From contig NZ_CP020814.1 in the NCBI RefSeq assembly GCF_002109385.1, positions 1,056,001-1,120,000 on the forward strand: a DNA stretch of 64,000 nucleotides, in the 5' to 3' direction. A model generated the notes under the pieces. That model searched no databases. It was given only the letters and a program-made list of their open reading frames with translations, and was not told the origin of the DNA. The DNA is from Halalkalibacter krulwichiae. GTDB lineage: Bacteria; Bacillota; Bacilli; Bacillales; Bacillaceae_D. Shown here piece after piece: positions 36,211 to 45,768 of this stretch; position 1 is the stretch's first letter, and every line of letters begins with the position of its first letter. A program made the position numbers and the translations under genes.

Positions 36211-37044
36211 TTATAATTCAATAATTAAACTATTATCTAGAAAGAAATAGACGAAAATAGCTGCGACGAAGCAGTAAATGGCGAAATAAACAAGTTTACT
36301 CTTCTTAAGAAACTCAATAAGCCAAATAATTCCTAACCAAGAAAAGATAAATGTCGCAATAAAAGATACGAGTAAAGCGACGACTCCTACTTCAGCAACT
36401 AATGTTCCTTCTGTAAAATCACCAAGTGCTAACACACTAGAACCTAAGATCACTGGGATTGAAAGTAAAAATGAGTAACGAACAGCTGTTTCGCGACTTA
36501 ATCCGGCAAATAATGCTGTTACAAGTGTTGCACCAGACCGAGAAATCCCAGGGATAACAGCTAATGTTTGACCTAATCCTACTAAGATTGAATCTTTAAA
36601 GGTCATGTCTCTTTCTGTACGCTTTCCATAACGAACAAAACGCTCAATAATAATTAAGAACAATCCAGTTACAGCTAATGCAATCGCAATGAAAGGTGGT
36701 GTTTTTAAAGAAGCGCCAATAAAACCTTCTAGGAGCATTCCAAGTACACCTGTAATTCCCGTTGCAACAATAATATAGACACCGAAGTAGAACTGCGTAC
36801 GGTTGTAACTTGAACGATTCGTGAAATAATTAAAAAATCCTCTAATGACTTCAATTAAATCTTTCCTGAAATAAATCATGACAGCTAGAATAGAAGCAAA
36901 ATGTAAATATATTTCAAATCCGAACCCTGGGAATTGGTAGCCTAATAGAATTTGTGTTATGACGATATGGGCAGTACTTGAGATAGGCAAAAATTCCGTT
37001 ATACCTTGTACAATTCCAAATATTAATGCTTCAATGATTGACAT
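36211..37044 (-). CDS. uppP: undecaprenyl-diphosphatase (BacA/UppP)
   Basis: Recycles the lipid carrier of cell-wall synthesis by removing a phosphate from undecaprenyl diphosphate at the membrane. 277 residues with repeated motifs IVQGITEFLPISSTAHI (Glu/Ser/His active-site region) and VIPGISRSGATLVTALFAGL. High expression gives bacitracin tolerance in relatives. Monocistronic on the minus strand. Confidence 0.93.
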   Translation of the reverse strand: MSIIEALIFGIVQGITEFLPISSTAHIVITQILLGYQFPGFGFEIYLHFASILAVMIYFRKDLIEVIRGFFNYFTNRSSYNRTQFYFGVYIIVATGITGVLGMLLEGFIGASLKTPPFIAIALAVTGLFLIIIERFVRYGKRTERDMTFKDSILVGLGQTLAVIPGISRSGATLVTALFAGLSRETAVRYSFLLSIPVILGSSVLALGDFTEGTLVAEVGVVALLVSFIATFIFSWLGIIWLIEFLKKSKLVYFAIYCFVAAIFVYFFLDNSLIIEL

Positions 37045-37215
37045 AAATCATAAACCGTCCTTTCTATACTAAGGAAAACTCTAGAAAAATTATACTGATT
37101 CATTCTACCAAAATAACCTGTCATAGAAAAGAGTATTATTCGTGTCTTGCTTGCGTTTTTCAGATTTTCATACATATAATTGTGATAAGATGTTGTGAAT
37201 ATGGAGGAAAATGAT

Positions 37216-37731
37216 ATGAAACGAACTACAACCATGCTTGTGTTGGCTGTAGCGATTGTTCTTGTTATTGGAATTATCTTTTTTCAAGAACGCAAGCAAA
37301 TTGGTAATGAACCTGGTATGATTGCTGAAAATTTTACCTTACCAATGCATAATCAAGCGGCGAGTGAGCTCAATGACTATCAAGGTGATGTAATTATACT
37401 CAATATGTGGGCTTCTTGGTGTGAACCATGTCGTGATGAAATGCCAGATTTAATGGATTTACAAGCAGATTTTCAGAATGAAGGCTTAACGATTTTGACA
37501 GTAAACATGCAAACATTTGAACGAACTTTAAATGATGCACCTAACTTTATTGATGAATTAGAAATTTCATTACCCGTCTTCTTTGATGAAAAAGGGCTTG
37601 TCGCAGAGCGCTACAACATAATTGGTATGCCAACGACTTATATTATCGGAAGAGATGGAACAATTGAGCATTTGATTCGCGGAGAAGTACATTATGAAGG
37701 GTTGGAAGCGTTAATCGAACCATTGCTCTAA
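37216..37731 (+). CDS. membrane-tethered thioredoxin-like protein (ResA/TlpA type)
   Basis: 171 residues: an uncleaved N-terminal helix (TMLVLAVAIVLVIGIIFF) and an extracytoplasmic thioredoxin fold with WASWCEPCRDEMPD (CEPC active site, the ResA signature) and GMPTTYIIGRDG (cis-proline). Proteins of this type reduce disulfides during cytochrome c maturation or spore-coat work. Start 37216 has ATGGAGG upstream. Confidence 0.85.
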   Translation: MKRTTTMLVLAVAIVLVIGIIFFQERKQIGNEPGMIAENFTLPMHNQAASELNDYQGDVIILNMWASWCEPCRDEMPDLMDLQADFQNEGLTILTVNMQTFERTLNDAPNFIDELEISLPVFFDEKGLVAERYNIIGMPTTYIIGRDGTIEHLIRGEVHYEGLEALIEPLL

Positions 37732-37822
37732 ATGCCTTCTTCTAACGAAATGAATAATCGCCTTCTACTTATGGCTAAACTAACAGTATACAATGATATC
37801 CAGTTAGTGAAGGCGTGAGACG

Positions 37823-38896
37823 ATGTATAAACAATTACAAGCGAATGTTCTAGCTATTCAGTTTGAAGATCGTAACATTCAAAAGTTATTGACTACGACA
37901 GGGGCAAAGCGTGCGATTCTTTACAAGCAATTAACCCCACGTGTAGATGTTGGAGCAAATATCCTTATCAATGTTACAGCTACAGAACTCAATCTTGGCA
38001 CTGGCGGCTGGGATATTGTATGTGGGGTGGATCCGGGCGTTGATTGGCAAACTGATGAGAATAATGGTCACATAATGAAAGGCCGCTATACCCCATTTCA
38101 ACATAGTGTGTTAGCGATTGAGTCTCAGGAGAGTCAATATCACGATCAATTTACAAAGCCGTTTTCCCTTCAAGGAAGCAAAGTTTGGCTTGCGGAATTA
38201 CACAGCATGGTTCCGCTTTTTTATTTTGTGTCCCAACAAATAAAAAGGGATAGTAAATGCTGTGTTATTTTTGATGACCAAGCAGCCCTAGCTTTATCAA
38301 TAAGTGATCAACTTCGAAGTCTTCATCAAGAAGAGAGATTTTACTCAATTTCTGTTGGTCAAGCTTTTGGAGGTCAATTTGAAGCTACTACAATCGCCTC
38401 TGCCTTACAGTATGCCAAATTAATACTAGATGCTGACTTTATTCTTATTTCAGTCGGTCCTGGTGTTGTTGGAACTGGAACTCGCTTTGGTTTTTCTGGA
38501 ATGATTATGTCTCATTGGTCCCATACAGTTAGTGCTCTTGAAGGCATACCTATATGGATTCCTAGATTATCACTTGCAGACTCGAGAGACCGTCATCAAG
38601 GGCTTAGTCATCATACGCTAACTCCACTTTGTCAATTTACTTTTAAAAGAGCAATTCTACCAATTCCCTTTTTAGATGAAGAGCAGCGCGATAGAATCGA
38701 AGGTCAACTGAATCAATATAGGCCGTTTCAAGCCGAACACGATATTTATTTTGCAGAGGAAGACCTTGTCTCTGAGCTCATAACAGATGCATTAGCAAAA
38801 GCAACGTTGCCAATTCAAACAATGGGACGTAAGTATGAAGACGATCCACTGTTTTTCTCTGCTGTCGCGGAAGCAATACGTTTTGCAGAAGGATGA
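37823..38896 (+). CDS. DUF3866 family protein
   Basis: 357 residues, soluble, of unknown function. Typical stretches are GGWDIVCGVDPGVDW, HIMKGRYTPFQHSVLAIES, and FILISVGPGVVGTGTRFGFS. The glycine-rich ends suggest a nucleotide- or substrate-binding fold, but no activity is known. The last 82 bases overlap the opposite-strand mciZ gene. Confidence 0.75.
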   Translation: MYKQLQANVLAIQFEDRNIQKLLTTTGAKRAILYKQLTPRVDVGANILINVTATELNLGTGGWDIVCGVDPGVDWQTDENNGHIMKGRYTPFQHSVLAIESQESQYHDQFTKPFSLQGSKVWLAELHSMVPLFYFVSQQIKRDSKCCVIFDDQAALALSISDQLRSLHQEERFYSISVGQAFGGQFEATTIASALQYAKLILDADFILISVGPGVVGTGTRFGFSGMIMSHWSHTVSALEGIPIWIPRLSLADSRDRHQGLSHHTLTPLCQFTFKRAILPIPFLDEEQRDRIEGQLNQYRPFQAEHDIYFAEEDLVSELITDALAKATLPIQTMGRKYEDDPLFFSAVAEAIRFAEG

Positions 38897-39021
38897 TTTT
38901 GTACCGCATGAACCCAATCTTCAACTAAATGATAAGATTTTTGCGCTTGTTTTAATTTAGCTTTGATTTCCCATGCCTTACCAGCCATAATAACTCCTTG
39001 ATTATGAACGTAGATTTTCAT
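38815..39021 (-). CDS. mciZ: MciZ-like inhibitor of FtsZ, extended form
   Basis: Starts MKIYVHNQGVIMAGKAWEIK and continues AKLKQAQKSYHLVEDWV. This aligns with the 40-residue B. subtilis MciZ (MKVHRMPKGVVLVGKAWEIR...AKLKEYGRTFQYVKDWI), a mother-cell peptide that caps FtsZ filaments. Here the frame continues about 28 residues further to 68. The extension lies in the overlap with the DUF3866 gene. ATG 39021 has AAAGGACG upstream. The location beside nudF is also as in B. subtilis, to my recollection. Confidence 0.85.
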   Translation of the reverse strand: MKIYVHNQGVIMAGKAWEIKAKLKQAQKSYHLVEDWVHAVQNHPSAKRIASATAEKNSGSSSYLRPIV

Positions 39022-39109
39022 ATATGCTCGTCCTTTCATTCTAGTCGTATGCTACACTTCTATGAGAGGAAATGGAAAAAAAGAACAAGTTTAGTCAGAG
39101 GAGGAGAAA

Positions 39110-39658
39110 ATGAAACATTTAATTGAAAAAACGATAAAAACAACAGACGTCTTTAAAGGTCGAGTGATCGACTTACAAGTAGAAGAAGTAGAACTGCCGA
39201 ATGGAAAAACTAGCACAAGAGAAGTGATTAAGCACCCTGGTGCCGTTGCTGTGATCCCTGTAACGAGAGAAGGCAAATTAGTTCTTGTAAGACAATATAG
39301 AAAAGCTTTGAATAAGGTGATTGTTGAGATTCCTGCAGGAAAGTTAGAACAAGGAGAAAATCCACTAGATTGTGCTAAACGAGAACTAGAGGAGGAAACA
39401 GGGTATAACACAAATCAGTTACATTTTTTGCTTTCATTTTACACATCACCAGGATTTGCAGATGAAATCATTTACTTATATCTAGCAGAAGAACTAGGAG
39501 AAGGAACGAGTCAAACAGACGAAGATGAATTCCTTGACGTTTTAGAAGTGACTTTAGATGAAGCGGAAAAGATGATTAAACAAGAAATCATTCATGATGC
39601 TAAAACAGTGTATGCGGTTCAATACTTAAAAATGAAAGAGTTGAGTAAAGGATGGTAG
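39110..39658 (+). CDS. nudF: ADP-ribose pyrophosphatase (Nudix)
   Basis: Hydrolyses ADP-ribose to AMP and ribose-5-phosphate. The Nudix box is GKLEQGENPLDCAKRELEEE followed by TGY. 182 residues, with the N-terminal dimerisation part and GAVAVIPVTREGKLVLVRQY. RBS AGAGGAGGAG. It overlaps endoQ by 7 bases, and both start the conserved block that leads to fur and xerD. Confidence 0.9.
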   Translation: MKHLIEKTIKTTDVFKGRVIDLQVEEVELPNGKTSTREVIKHPGAVAVIPVTREGKLVLVRQYRKALNKVIVEIPAGKLEQGENPLDCAKRELEEETGYNTNQLHFLLSFYTSPGFADEIIYLYLAEELGEGTSQTDEDEFLDVLEVTLDEAEKMIKQEIIHDAKTVYAVQYLKMKELSKGW

Positions 39659-40809
39659 AGTTACGAGAGTATGTCGCTGATTTACATATCCATATTGGAC
39701 GAACGCGTTTAGGAGCAGCAGTTAAAATAACTGCTGCTTCTTCATTAACCTTAAAATCTATTATTCAGTATGCTTCAAATGTGAAAGGAGTCAATTTTAT
39801 TGGTGTAATTGACTGCCATGTAGTTGAAGTAATGAATGAAATTGAAGAAGACATTAAATTGGGGAAAGCTCTTCAATTAGAAGAAGGAGGGATCGCATAT
39901 CAAGGGGTGACGCTATTGCTCGGTTCAGAAATTGAACTATATGATGAGAACTGTCAAGGGCCAATTCATATACTTGCCTTTATGCCAACTCTTAAGTCAA
40001 TGAGTGAGTTTAGTTTATGGATGGCAAAACGAATGAAAAACCCTACCCTTAGCTCTCAAAGGATTTATGAAAATGCACAAGTGTTACAAAGAAAAGTAAG
40101 AGAGTTAGGAGGGTTGTTTATACCAGCCCATGCTTTCACTCCTTTTAAAAGTTTGTATGGAAAAGGAGTAAGGGAAAGTTTAACGGAAGTTTTTGATCCG
40201 AAGCTCATTGATGCAATTGAACTTGGATTAAGCAGTGATACGAATATGGCTGACCAAATTAAAGAAATTCATCAATATCCTTATTTAACAAATTCTGATG
40301 CCCATTCTTTAGAGAAAATAGCAAGGGAATATCAAATCATAAAACTAAGGGAGCCTTCGTTTCATGAAATTCAGTTAGCGCTTAAGAAGAAAGATGGAAG
40401 AAAAATTATGGCTAATTATGGGTTGAATCCATTATTAGGAAAATATTATCAAACAATATGTGCCAGATGTGCGACACAGACAACATTGGCAGTTTGTCCT
40501 GCTTGTGGCGCAAACAGTAAAATAAAAGGTGTATCAGATCGCTTAATGGAACTGGCGTCGGTCACATCAAAACAAATAGATAGACCTCCATATGTACATC
40601 AAGTTCCGCTTGAGTTCATACCGAAGCTAGGGAAGAAAACACTGGAAAAGCTCAGGAATCATTTTGGTACAGATATGAACATTATTCATCATGTAGAAGA
40701 AAGCCAATTACGACAAGTCGTTCCTGAAGCAATAGCCGCTTCCATTATCGCAGCTAGATATGGGAAGCTTTCTATTAAAGCTGGTGGAGGGGGGCTTATG
40801 GGAAAGTAG
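39652..40809 (+). CDS. endonuclease Q (EndoQ) family DNA-repair protein
   Basis: 385 residues with a PHP nuclease domain (ADLHIHIGRTRLG at the N-terminus, LTNSDAHSLEKIA later, and histidines in LFIPAHAFTP). A four-cysteine zinc finger (CARCATQTTLAVCPACG, about 267-283) and a C-terminal helix-hairpin region follow (FIPKLGKKTLEKL). EndoQ nicks 5' to deaminated bases. The gene overlaps nudF, so it is translated with it. Confidence 0.85.
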   Translation: MVELREYVADLHIHIGRTRLGAAVKITAASSLTLKSIIQYASNVKGVNFIGVIDCHVVEVMNEIEEDIKLGKALQLEEGGIAYQGVTLLLGSEIELYDENCQGPIHILAFMPTLKSMSEFSLWMAKRMKNPTLSSQRIYENAQVLQRKVRELGGLFIPAHAFTPFKSLYGKGVRESLTEVFDPKLIDAIELGLSSDTNMADQIKEIHQYPYLTNSDAHSLEKIAREYQIIKLREPSFHEIQLALKKKDGRKIMANYGLNPLLGKYYQTICARCATQTTLAVCPACGANSKIKGVSDRLMELASVTSKQIDRPPYVHQVPLEFIPKLGKKTLEKLRNHFGTDMNIIHHVEESQLRQVVPEAIAASIIAARYGKLSIKAGGGGLMGK

Positions 40810-40891
40810 AATGAAAAGTATGAATTTTTGTTCTTCATCACAATTTGATAGTGCTAAAAGAACCTTCATTTGAATCTAGAGAAGTTCACTG

Positions 40892-40920
40892 TCATAGATT
40901 TTTAGCTTGTCTCATAGAGT
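40892..40920 (+). promoter_or_regulatory. possible sigma-E promoter of spoIIM
   Basis: TCATAGA (40892-40898), 14-base spacer, CATAGAGT (40913-40920) compares well with the sigma-E pattern KMATATT-N13-15-CATACAMT. spoIIM is a sigma-E gene in B. subtilis. Confidence 0.5.
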
Positions 40921-40949
40921 GAAATAAGAGCAAATGAGGAGGTATTGAT

Positions 40950-41591
40950 GTGATGAAGTACGGTATACGAGAGGTAATAGCCTCTCATTTAGAAGAGAAC
41001 CGAACGATCTATGTCTTTACGACGATTCTATTTTTAATTGGAATTGTATTTGGAGCGATCATTGTTAATAGTTTAAGTTTAACTCAAAAACATGATCTAT
41101 ATATGTATGTCAATCAATTCTTTGGTCACATGCAACAAGGAGAGTTAGCCCAACCTTCGGCCATCTTTAGTCAGAGTTTTGCTCACTATGCAAAATACTT
41201 TGGATTAATGTGGATATTAGGTTTATCGATTATCGGTTTACCAGTCATCTTAATACTACTCTTCTTAAAAGGGGTTGTTGTTGGTTTCACTGTTGGCTTT
41301 TTAGTAAATCAAATGGGTATGTCTGGTTTCTTCTTATCATTTGTATCTATTATGCCGCAAAACTTCATCCTCGTGCCTGCTTTTATCATTGTTGGAACGG
41401 TGAGCGTTTCATTCTGCCTTAAAATGGTAAGACAACAATTTATGAAGCGAGGAAATATGCCAATTTTCCCACAATTTATGAGATATTCCTTACTGATATT
41501 ATGTGTGGGGTCAGCTCTTACATTAGCTTCTGCATTCGAGGCATATGTTTCACCAGTATTAATGAAGTGGGTCATCACAACAATGATTTAA
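40950..41591 (+). CDS. spoIIM: stage II sporulation protein M
   Basis: A 213-residue polytopic membrane protein that, with SpoIID and SpoIIP, drives septal peptidoglycan remodelling and engulfment. Hydrophobic segments lie at about 20-40, 85-115, 120-145 and 150-170; family motifs are IYVFTTILFLIGIVFGAI and ILILLFLKGVVVGFTVGFLV. AGGAGGT precedes GTG 40950 and ATG 40953; either could start. B. subtilis order (nudF region, spoIIM, fur) is kept. Confidence 0.88.
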   Translation: MMKYGIREVIASHLEENRTIYVFTTILFLIGIVFGAIIVNSLSLTQKHDLYMYVNQFFGHMQQGELAQPSAIFSQSFAHYAKYFGLMWILGLSIIGLPVILILLFLKGVVVGFTVGFLVNQMGMSGFFLSFVSIMPQNFILVPAFIIVGTVSVSFCLKMVRQQFMKRGNMPIFPQFMRYSLLILCVGSALTLASAFEAYVSPVLMKWVITTMI

Positions 41592-41596
41592 TTATC

Positions 41597-41611
41597 ATAT
41601 AATAATTATTA
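41597..41611. promoter_or_regulatory. PerR-like box upstream of fur
   Basis: ATATAATAATTATTA matches the PerR box TTATAATNATTATAA at 12 of 14 defined positions. A weaker copy (CAAGAATCATTATAG, 41658-41672) lies beside the -35 of the fur promoter. fur is PerR-controlled in B. subtilis. Confidence 0.5.
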
Positions 41612-41673
41612 TTATATTGGTTTTATTATTAAAATAAAATGGGTTTACTGTGATAAACAAGAATCATTATAGA

Positions 41674-41702
41674 TTGACACTGATTTTTCGAATGCTTATA
41701 AT
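41674..41702 (+). promoter_or_regulatory. sigma-A promoter of fur
   Basis: Consensus TTGACA, 17-base spacer, consensus TATAAT. Confidence 0.85.
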
Positions 41703-41741
41703 AAAAGGAGGTAAAAGGTTGTTGGAGGGGAGGCATAAAGG

Positions 41742-42194
41742 ATGGAGAAGCGACTCGAACGAATAAAAAAACATCTGCACTCACAAAGCTATAAGCTGAC
41801 ACCCCAAAGAGAAGCGACAGTAAGAGTGTTGCTAGAACATGAGGAAGATCATTTAAGTGCAGAAGATGTATACCTCCTAGTAAAAGAAAAATCACCAGAA
41901 ATTGGACTTGCTACTGTTTATCGAACGCTAGAACTATTAGCGGAATTAAAAATAGTAGATAAAATAAATTTTGGAGACGGTGTCTCACGGTTTGATTTAC
42001 GTCAAGAGGGAGCTGCACACTTCCATCATCACCTCGTTTGTATTGAATGTGGTGCAGTCGATGAAATTCAAGAGGATTTATTAGGTGATGTAGAGGAAGT
42101 TGTTGAACGAGATTGGAATTTTAAAATTAAAGATCATCGTTTAACCTTTCATGGTGTTTGTCATCGTTGTCATAGTGAGGATAATCAAGACTAA
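41742..42194 (+). CDS. fur: ferric uptake regulator Fur
   Basis: 150 residues. The N-terminal winged helix includes LTPQREATVRVLLEHEEDHLSA and ATVYRTLELL. HFHHHLVCIECG has the regulatory histidines and first CxxC, and CHRCH the second CxxC of the structural zinc site. It represses iron-uptake genes when Fe2+ is bound. ATG 41742 is preceded by GGAGGGGAGG. Terminator downstream. Confidence 0.93.
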   Translation: MEKRLERIKKHLHSQSYKLTPQREATVRVLLEHEEDHLSAEDVYLLVKEKSPEIGLATVYRTLELLAELKIVDKINFGDGVSRFDLRQEGAAHFHHHLVCIECGAVDEIQEDLLGDVEEVVERDWNFKIKDHRLTFHGVCHRCHSEDNQD

Positions 42195-42206
42195 AAAGTT
42201 TAGTGA

Positions 42207-42248
42207 GAGATTTACTTTTAGGACGTTCTTAAAGGTAAGTCTTTTTTG
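42207..42248 (+). terminator. terminator after fur
   Basis: AGATTTACTTTTA / TAAAGGTAAGTCT stem followed by six T. Confidence 0.8.
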
Positions 42249-42448
42249 CTTACATTTAAGCTTCTTATAAGATTTACAGCTGATTAATCCAGCCTGTTTG
42301 ATTTAGAAGTCGACCTGTTTTACGGTCAAAAGAAGAAGTATGATAATGAAAATCGGCTTTTTACACGACTCTGGTATATTCTCTATGGTTTTTGGCATAG
42401 CTTGTAGTAAGGGCTTGACTATAGTTGTCAAATGCGGAGGTATGTCCG

Positions 42449-42682
42449 ATGAGATCGTGGTTTCAATTAGTCATTCAAACGTTAAAAGTATTTCTTTTAT
42501 TTATGGGATGCACTCTTCTTTTTTATTATGGTATTCTATGGGTAAGTCAAGAATATGAAAGCTACCATCGGTATGATGAGCCTCAAGGAAAGGCTATTAA
42601 AGTATTTCAGATGGATACTAGCGGTGAACATTCGCCTTCTTGGGTTGAAAGGTTATTGATGTTTTATCGGGAAGGAGAATAA
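42449..42682 (+). CDS. yqzK: YqzK family protein (DUF4227)
   Basis: 77 residues, one membrane helix (LKVFLLFMGCTLLFYYGILW) and a hydrophilic tail ending SWVERLLMFYREGE. Position between fur and xerD identifies it as YqzK. Function unknown. The start at 42449 has CGGAGGTATG upstream. Confidence 0.8.
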   Translation: MRSWFQLVIQTLKVFLLFMGCTLLFYYGILWVSQEYESYHRYDEPQGKAIKVFQMDTSGEHSPSWVERLLMFYREGE

Positions 42683-42712
42683 TAGTTAACCATAATAGGA
42701 GCGATTTGCTAC

Positions 42713-43603
42713 GTGGAGAAAGAAATGAATGAATTTCTACATTATATTCAAGTAGAGCGGGGCTTGGCGAGAAATACAATACAGTCTTATGAACGTGACT
42801 TAAAAAAGTACAAGTTTTATTTGAAAAACACTGCAGGAAAAGAGCATTTAAATGAGGTTGACCGTCAGCTGATTGTCGATTATTTGTATGGATTGAAAGA
42901 GCAAGGATTAGCAGAGACAACAATTGCTCGAACAATTGCCTCTATAAGAGCCTTTCATCAATTTGCATTACGTGAAAAACTCGCTGAACGTGATCCATCT
43001 GTCCATCTAGAAATTCCGAAAAGAACAAAACGGCTTCCAAAAGTACTTTCTATGAAAGAAGTAGAAGACTTGCTTGCGGTCTCTAATGGTACTGATCTAT
43101 TTTCCGTTCGAAATCAGGCCATGTTAGAAACTCTTTATGCTACTGGAATGCGTGTGTCTGAACTAATTCAATTAACCGTTACCGATACGCATTTAACGAT
43201 GGGCTTTGTCAGGTGTATTGGAAAAGGAAATAAAGAGCGGATCATTCCGTTAGGGAGCAAGGCAACTGAAGCTCTTAAGCGGTATCTAGAACAAAGTAGA
43301 CATAAATTGATGAAACAGAATCGGCATGATATCTTGTTTGTAAATCATCATGGAAGAGCCTTATCGAGACAGGGTTTTTGGAAGATCTTAAAACAGCTAG
43401 CGGAGAAAGCAAATATAAAAAAAGAATTAACACCGCATACGCTTAGGCACTCATTTGCCACTCATTTACTTGAAAATGGAGCCGATTTAAGAGCTGTTCA
43501 AGAGATGCTTGGCCATGTAGACATTTCTACAACTCAGATTTATACGCAAGTGACTAAAGCAAGAATGAAGGACGTCTATGCTCAATATCATCCAAGAGCA
43601 TAG
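42713..43603 (+). CDS. xerD: site-specific tyrosine recombinase XerD
   Basis: Resolves chromosome dimers with XerC at dif. 296 residues: SAM-like N-terminal domain ([15 protein letters not shown]) and catalytic domain with [27 protein letters not shown] (HxxR), GHVDIST and the tyrosine in IYTQV. I keep the GTG start at 42713 because its N-terminus lines up with B. subtilis XerD (eight residues before the FIHYL-like segment); ATG 42725 is also possible. Confidence 0.92.
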   Translation: MEKEMNEFLHYIQVERGLARNTIQSYERDLKKYKFYLKNTAGKEHLNEVDRQLIVDYLYGLKEQGLAETTIARTIASIRAFHQFALREKLAERDPSVHLEIPKRTKRLPKVLSMKEVEDLLAVSNGTDLFSVRNQAMLETLYATGMRVSELIQLTVTDTHLTMGFVRCIGKGNKERIIPLGSKATEALKRYLEQSRHKLMKQNRHDILFVNHHGRALSRQGFWKILKQLAEKANIKKELTPHTLRHSFATHLLENGADLRAVQEMLGHVDISTTQIYTQVTKARMKDVYAQYHPRA

Positions 43604-43699
43604 AATTTTCTTAATGAAAGAGGTCAGACTTCTGACAACTTAAGAGTCAACAAAATGTAATCGTTTTTGGGCATAGTATATAAAAAGGGGAATGTAGCA

Positions 43700-44881
43700 T
43701 TGGGTAAAAAACAATTTAAACGTATCTTTTTAATTGTAATGGATTCTGTTGGTATAGGAGAAGCTCCTGATGCCGCTGCATTTGGTGATGAAGGATCTCA
43801 TACATTAAAGCACATTGCTGAAAAAATGAATGGGCTAACAATGCCAAATATGGCCAAATTAGGCTTAAGTCATATTGATGAAATACCAGGAGTAGAAAAA
43901 GTTGACAAACCAGCTGCACATTTTGGCATGATGCAAGAAGCATCAAGTGGAAAAGATACAATGACAGGTCACTGGGAGATAATGGGTTTGAAAATTGAAG
44001 AGCCATTTCAAGTTTTTCCTGACGGATTTCCGCCTGAACTCGTGTCAGAGCTCGAAAAGCAATGGGGACGTAAAATGATTGGCAATAAAGTTGCTTCTGG
44101 TACAGAAATACTAGATGAACTAGGGGAAGCGCATGTGAAAACAGGAGACTTAATCGTCTATACTTCTGCTGATTCAGTTCTCCAAATTGCTGCACATGAA
44201 GATGTCGTTCCGTTAGAAGAATTATATGATATTTGTGAGAAGGCACGTAAGCTTACTCTAGATCCTAAATATATGGTAGGACGTATAATAGCTCGACCTT
44301 TCATTGGCGAAAATGGAAAGTGGGAGAGAACCCCTAACCGACACGATTATGCATTAAAACCTTTTAGTCGTACAGTAATGAATGAATTATTAGATGGAGG
44401 ATTTGACTCGATTGCTTTAGGGAAAATATCCGATATTTATGATGGCGAAGGAATTTCTGAAGCAATCCGAACGGTTTCAAACGATGATGGAATGGAGAAA
44501 CTTATTGAGACGATCCATAAGCCATTTACCGGATTGAGCTTTTTAAATTTAGTTGATTTTGATGCAAAGTTTGGCCATAGGCGAGATCCGATTGGGTACG
44601 GTCAAGCACTTGAACAATTTGATCGTCAGATGGCGCAGGTGATTCAGGAGTTAGGGGAGAATGATTTATTAATCATTACAGCAGATCATGGTAATGATCC
44701 TACTCATCCAGGCACAGACCATACTCGAGAATTAGTTCCGCTTCTTGTTTACAATAAAAATCAAAAAGAAGGTAAAGATTTAGGGACACGTCAAACATTC
44801 GCTGATATTGGTGCGACTATTGCTGATAATTTTGGAGTTGAATTACCTAAGCACGGAAAAAGCTTTTTAGAGGAACTTTAG
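43700..44881 (+). CDS. deoB: phosphopentomutase
   Basis: Interconverts ribose/deoxyribose 1-phosphate and 5-phosphate. 393 residues. Alkaline-phosphatase-like metal sites: [13 protein letters not shown] with the metal-binding aspartate, [11 protein letters not shown] with the phosphorylated threonine, and [23 protein letters not shown] start at 43700 with AAAGGGG upstream gives the usual length. It lies 9 bases before punA in the nucleoside catabolism run. Confidence 0.92.
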   Translation: MGKKQFKRIFLIVMDSVGIGEAPDAAAFGDEGSHTLKHIAEKMNGLTMPNMAKLGLSHIDEIPGVEKVDKPAAHFGMMQEASSGKDTMTGHWEIMGLKIEEPFQVFPDGFPPELVSELEKQWGRKMIGNKVASGTEILDELGEAHVKTGDLIVYTSADSVLQIAAHEDVVPLEELYDICEKARKLTLDPKYMVGRIIARPFIGENGKWERTPNRHDYALKPFSRTVMNELLDGGFDSIALGKISDIYDGEGISEAIRTVSNDDGMEKLIETIHKPFTGLSFLNLVDFDAKFGHRRDPIGYGQALEQFDRQMAQVIQELGENDLLIITADHGNDPTHPGTDHTRELVPLLVYNKNQKEGKDLGTRQTFADIGATIADNFGVELPKHGKSFLEEL

Positions 44882-44890
44882 GAGGGAATT

Positions 44891-45712
44891 ATGATGTTAG
44901 ATCGAAATGTAATTGAACAAACAGCAACATTTTTAAACGATAAGATTGATGGTAAACCGCAAATCGGTTTAATTTTAGGTTCTGGTTTAGGGATACTAGC
45001 TGAAGAAATTGAGAATCCGGTTCACGTACCTTATGAACAAATTCCAAACTTTCCTGTTTCGACTGTTGCTGGGCATGCAGGACAATTGGTGTTTGGTACG
45101 TTAGAAGGAAAACAAGTTGTCGCTATGCAAGGAAGGTTTCACTTCTATGAAGGTTATAGTATGGATGTTGTGACATTCCCAATCCGTGTAATGAAGGCAA
45201 TTGGTGTAGAACAGATCATTGTTACGAATGCTGCTGGCGGAGTAAACGAGGCTTATGAGGCGGGTAATTTAATGATTATTAGCGATCACATTAACAATTT
45301 TGGTCAAAACCCATTAATTGGCCCTAATGATGAAGAACATGGAGTTCGTTTTCCGGATATGTCATCGGCATATTCTGAGCGTCTGCGAAAGCTTGCAAAA
45401 GAAAAAGCACAGGTATTACAAATTGATGTCAAAGAAGGTGTTTATGTTGGAAATACTGGTCCAACGTATGAAACGCCAGCGGAAGTTCGAATGCTTCGAA
45501 TTATTGGAGCCGATGCGGTAGGAATGTCAACAGTACCAGAAGTTATTGTTGCTCGTCATGCTGGAATAGAAGTATTAGGAATTTCTTGTATTTCTAACAT
45601 GGCTGCGGGGATTTTACCTCAACCTTTGACACATGATGAAGTTATGGAAACGACTGAACGTGTGAAAGCCGACTTTTTATCCTTAGTAAAGGCAATTGTG
45701 AAAGATATGTAA
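44891..45712 (+). CDS. punA: purine-nucleoside phosphorylase (PNP I)
   Basis: 273 residues. Phosphate-binding [14 protein letters not shown], the PNP signature region [15 protein letters not shown] and [11 protein letters not shown], the base-binding NAAGG, and [14 protein letters not shown]. Splits inosine and guanosine into base and ribose-1-phosphate, which deoB then isomerises. RBS AGGAGGGAA. Also called pupG in B. subtilis. Confidence 0.92.
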   Translation: MMLDRNVIEQTATFLNDKIDGKPQIGLILGSGLGILAEEIENPVHVPYEQIPNFPVSTVAGHAGQLVFGTLEGKQVVAMQGRFHFYEGYSMDVVTFPIRVMKAIGVEQIIVTNAAGGVNEAYEAGNLMIISDHINNFGQNPLIGPNDEEHGVRFPDMSSAYSERLRKLAKEKAQVLQIDVKEGVYVGNTGPTYETPAEVRMLRIIGADAVGMSTVPEVIVARHAGIEVLGISCISNMAAGILPQPLTHDEVMETTERVKADFLSLVKAIVKDM

Positions 45713-45768
45713 CTTCAAAAAACTACATACATTTAGAAGTGTGTTCTTAAGAAAAGGAGTGACGAGTG

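Noticed and set aside
39022..39105. sigma-E promoter for mciZ
   Set aside because: A CATACGAC-like -10 is present, but no acceptable -35 lies at the right distance.
42286..42345. Minus-strand frame ending SFDRKTGRLLNQTGWINQL, looking like a protein tail upstream of yqzK
   Set aside because: An in-frame stop lies just before it, there is no start or RBS, and no family came to mind; kept out as a chance frame or an unrecognisable scrap.
42340..42558. Plus-strand open frame of 72 codons overlapping yqzK
   Set aside because: Overlaps the well-supported yqzK in another frame and has no recognisable sequence.
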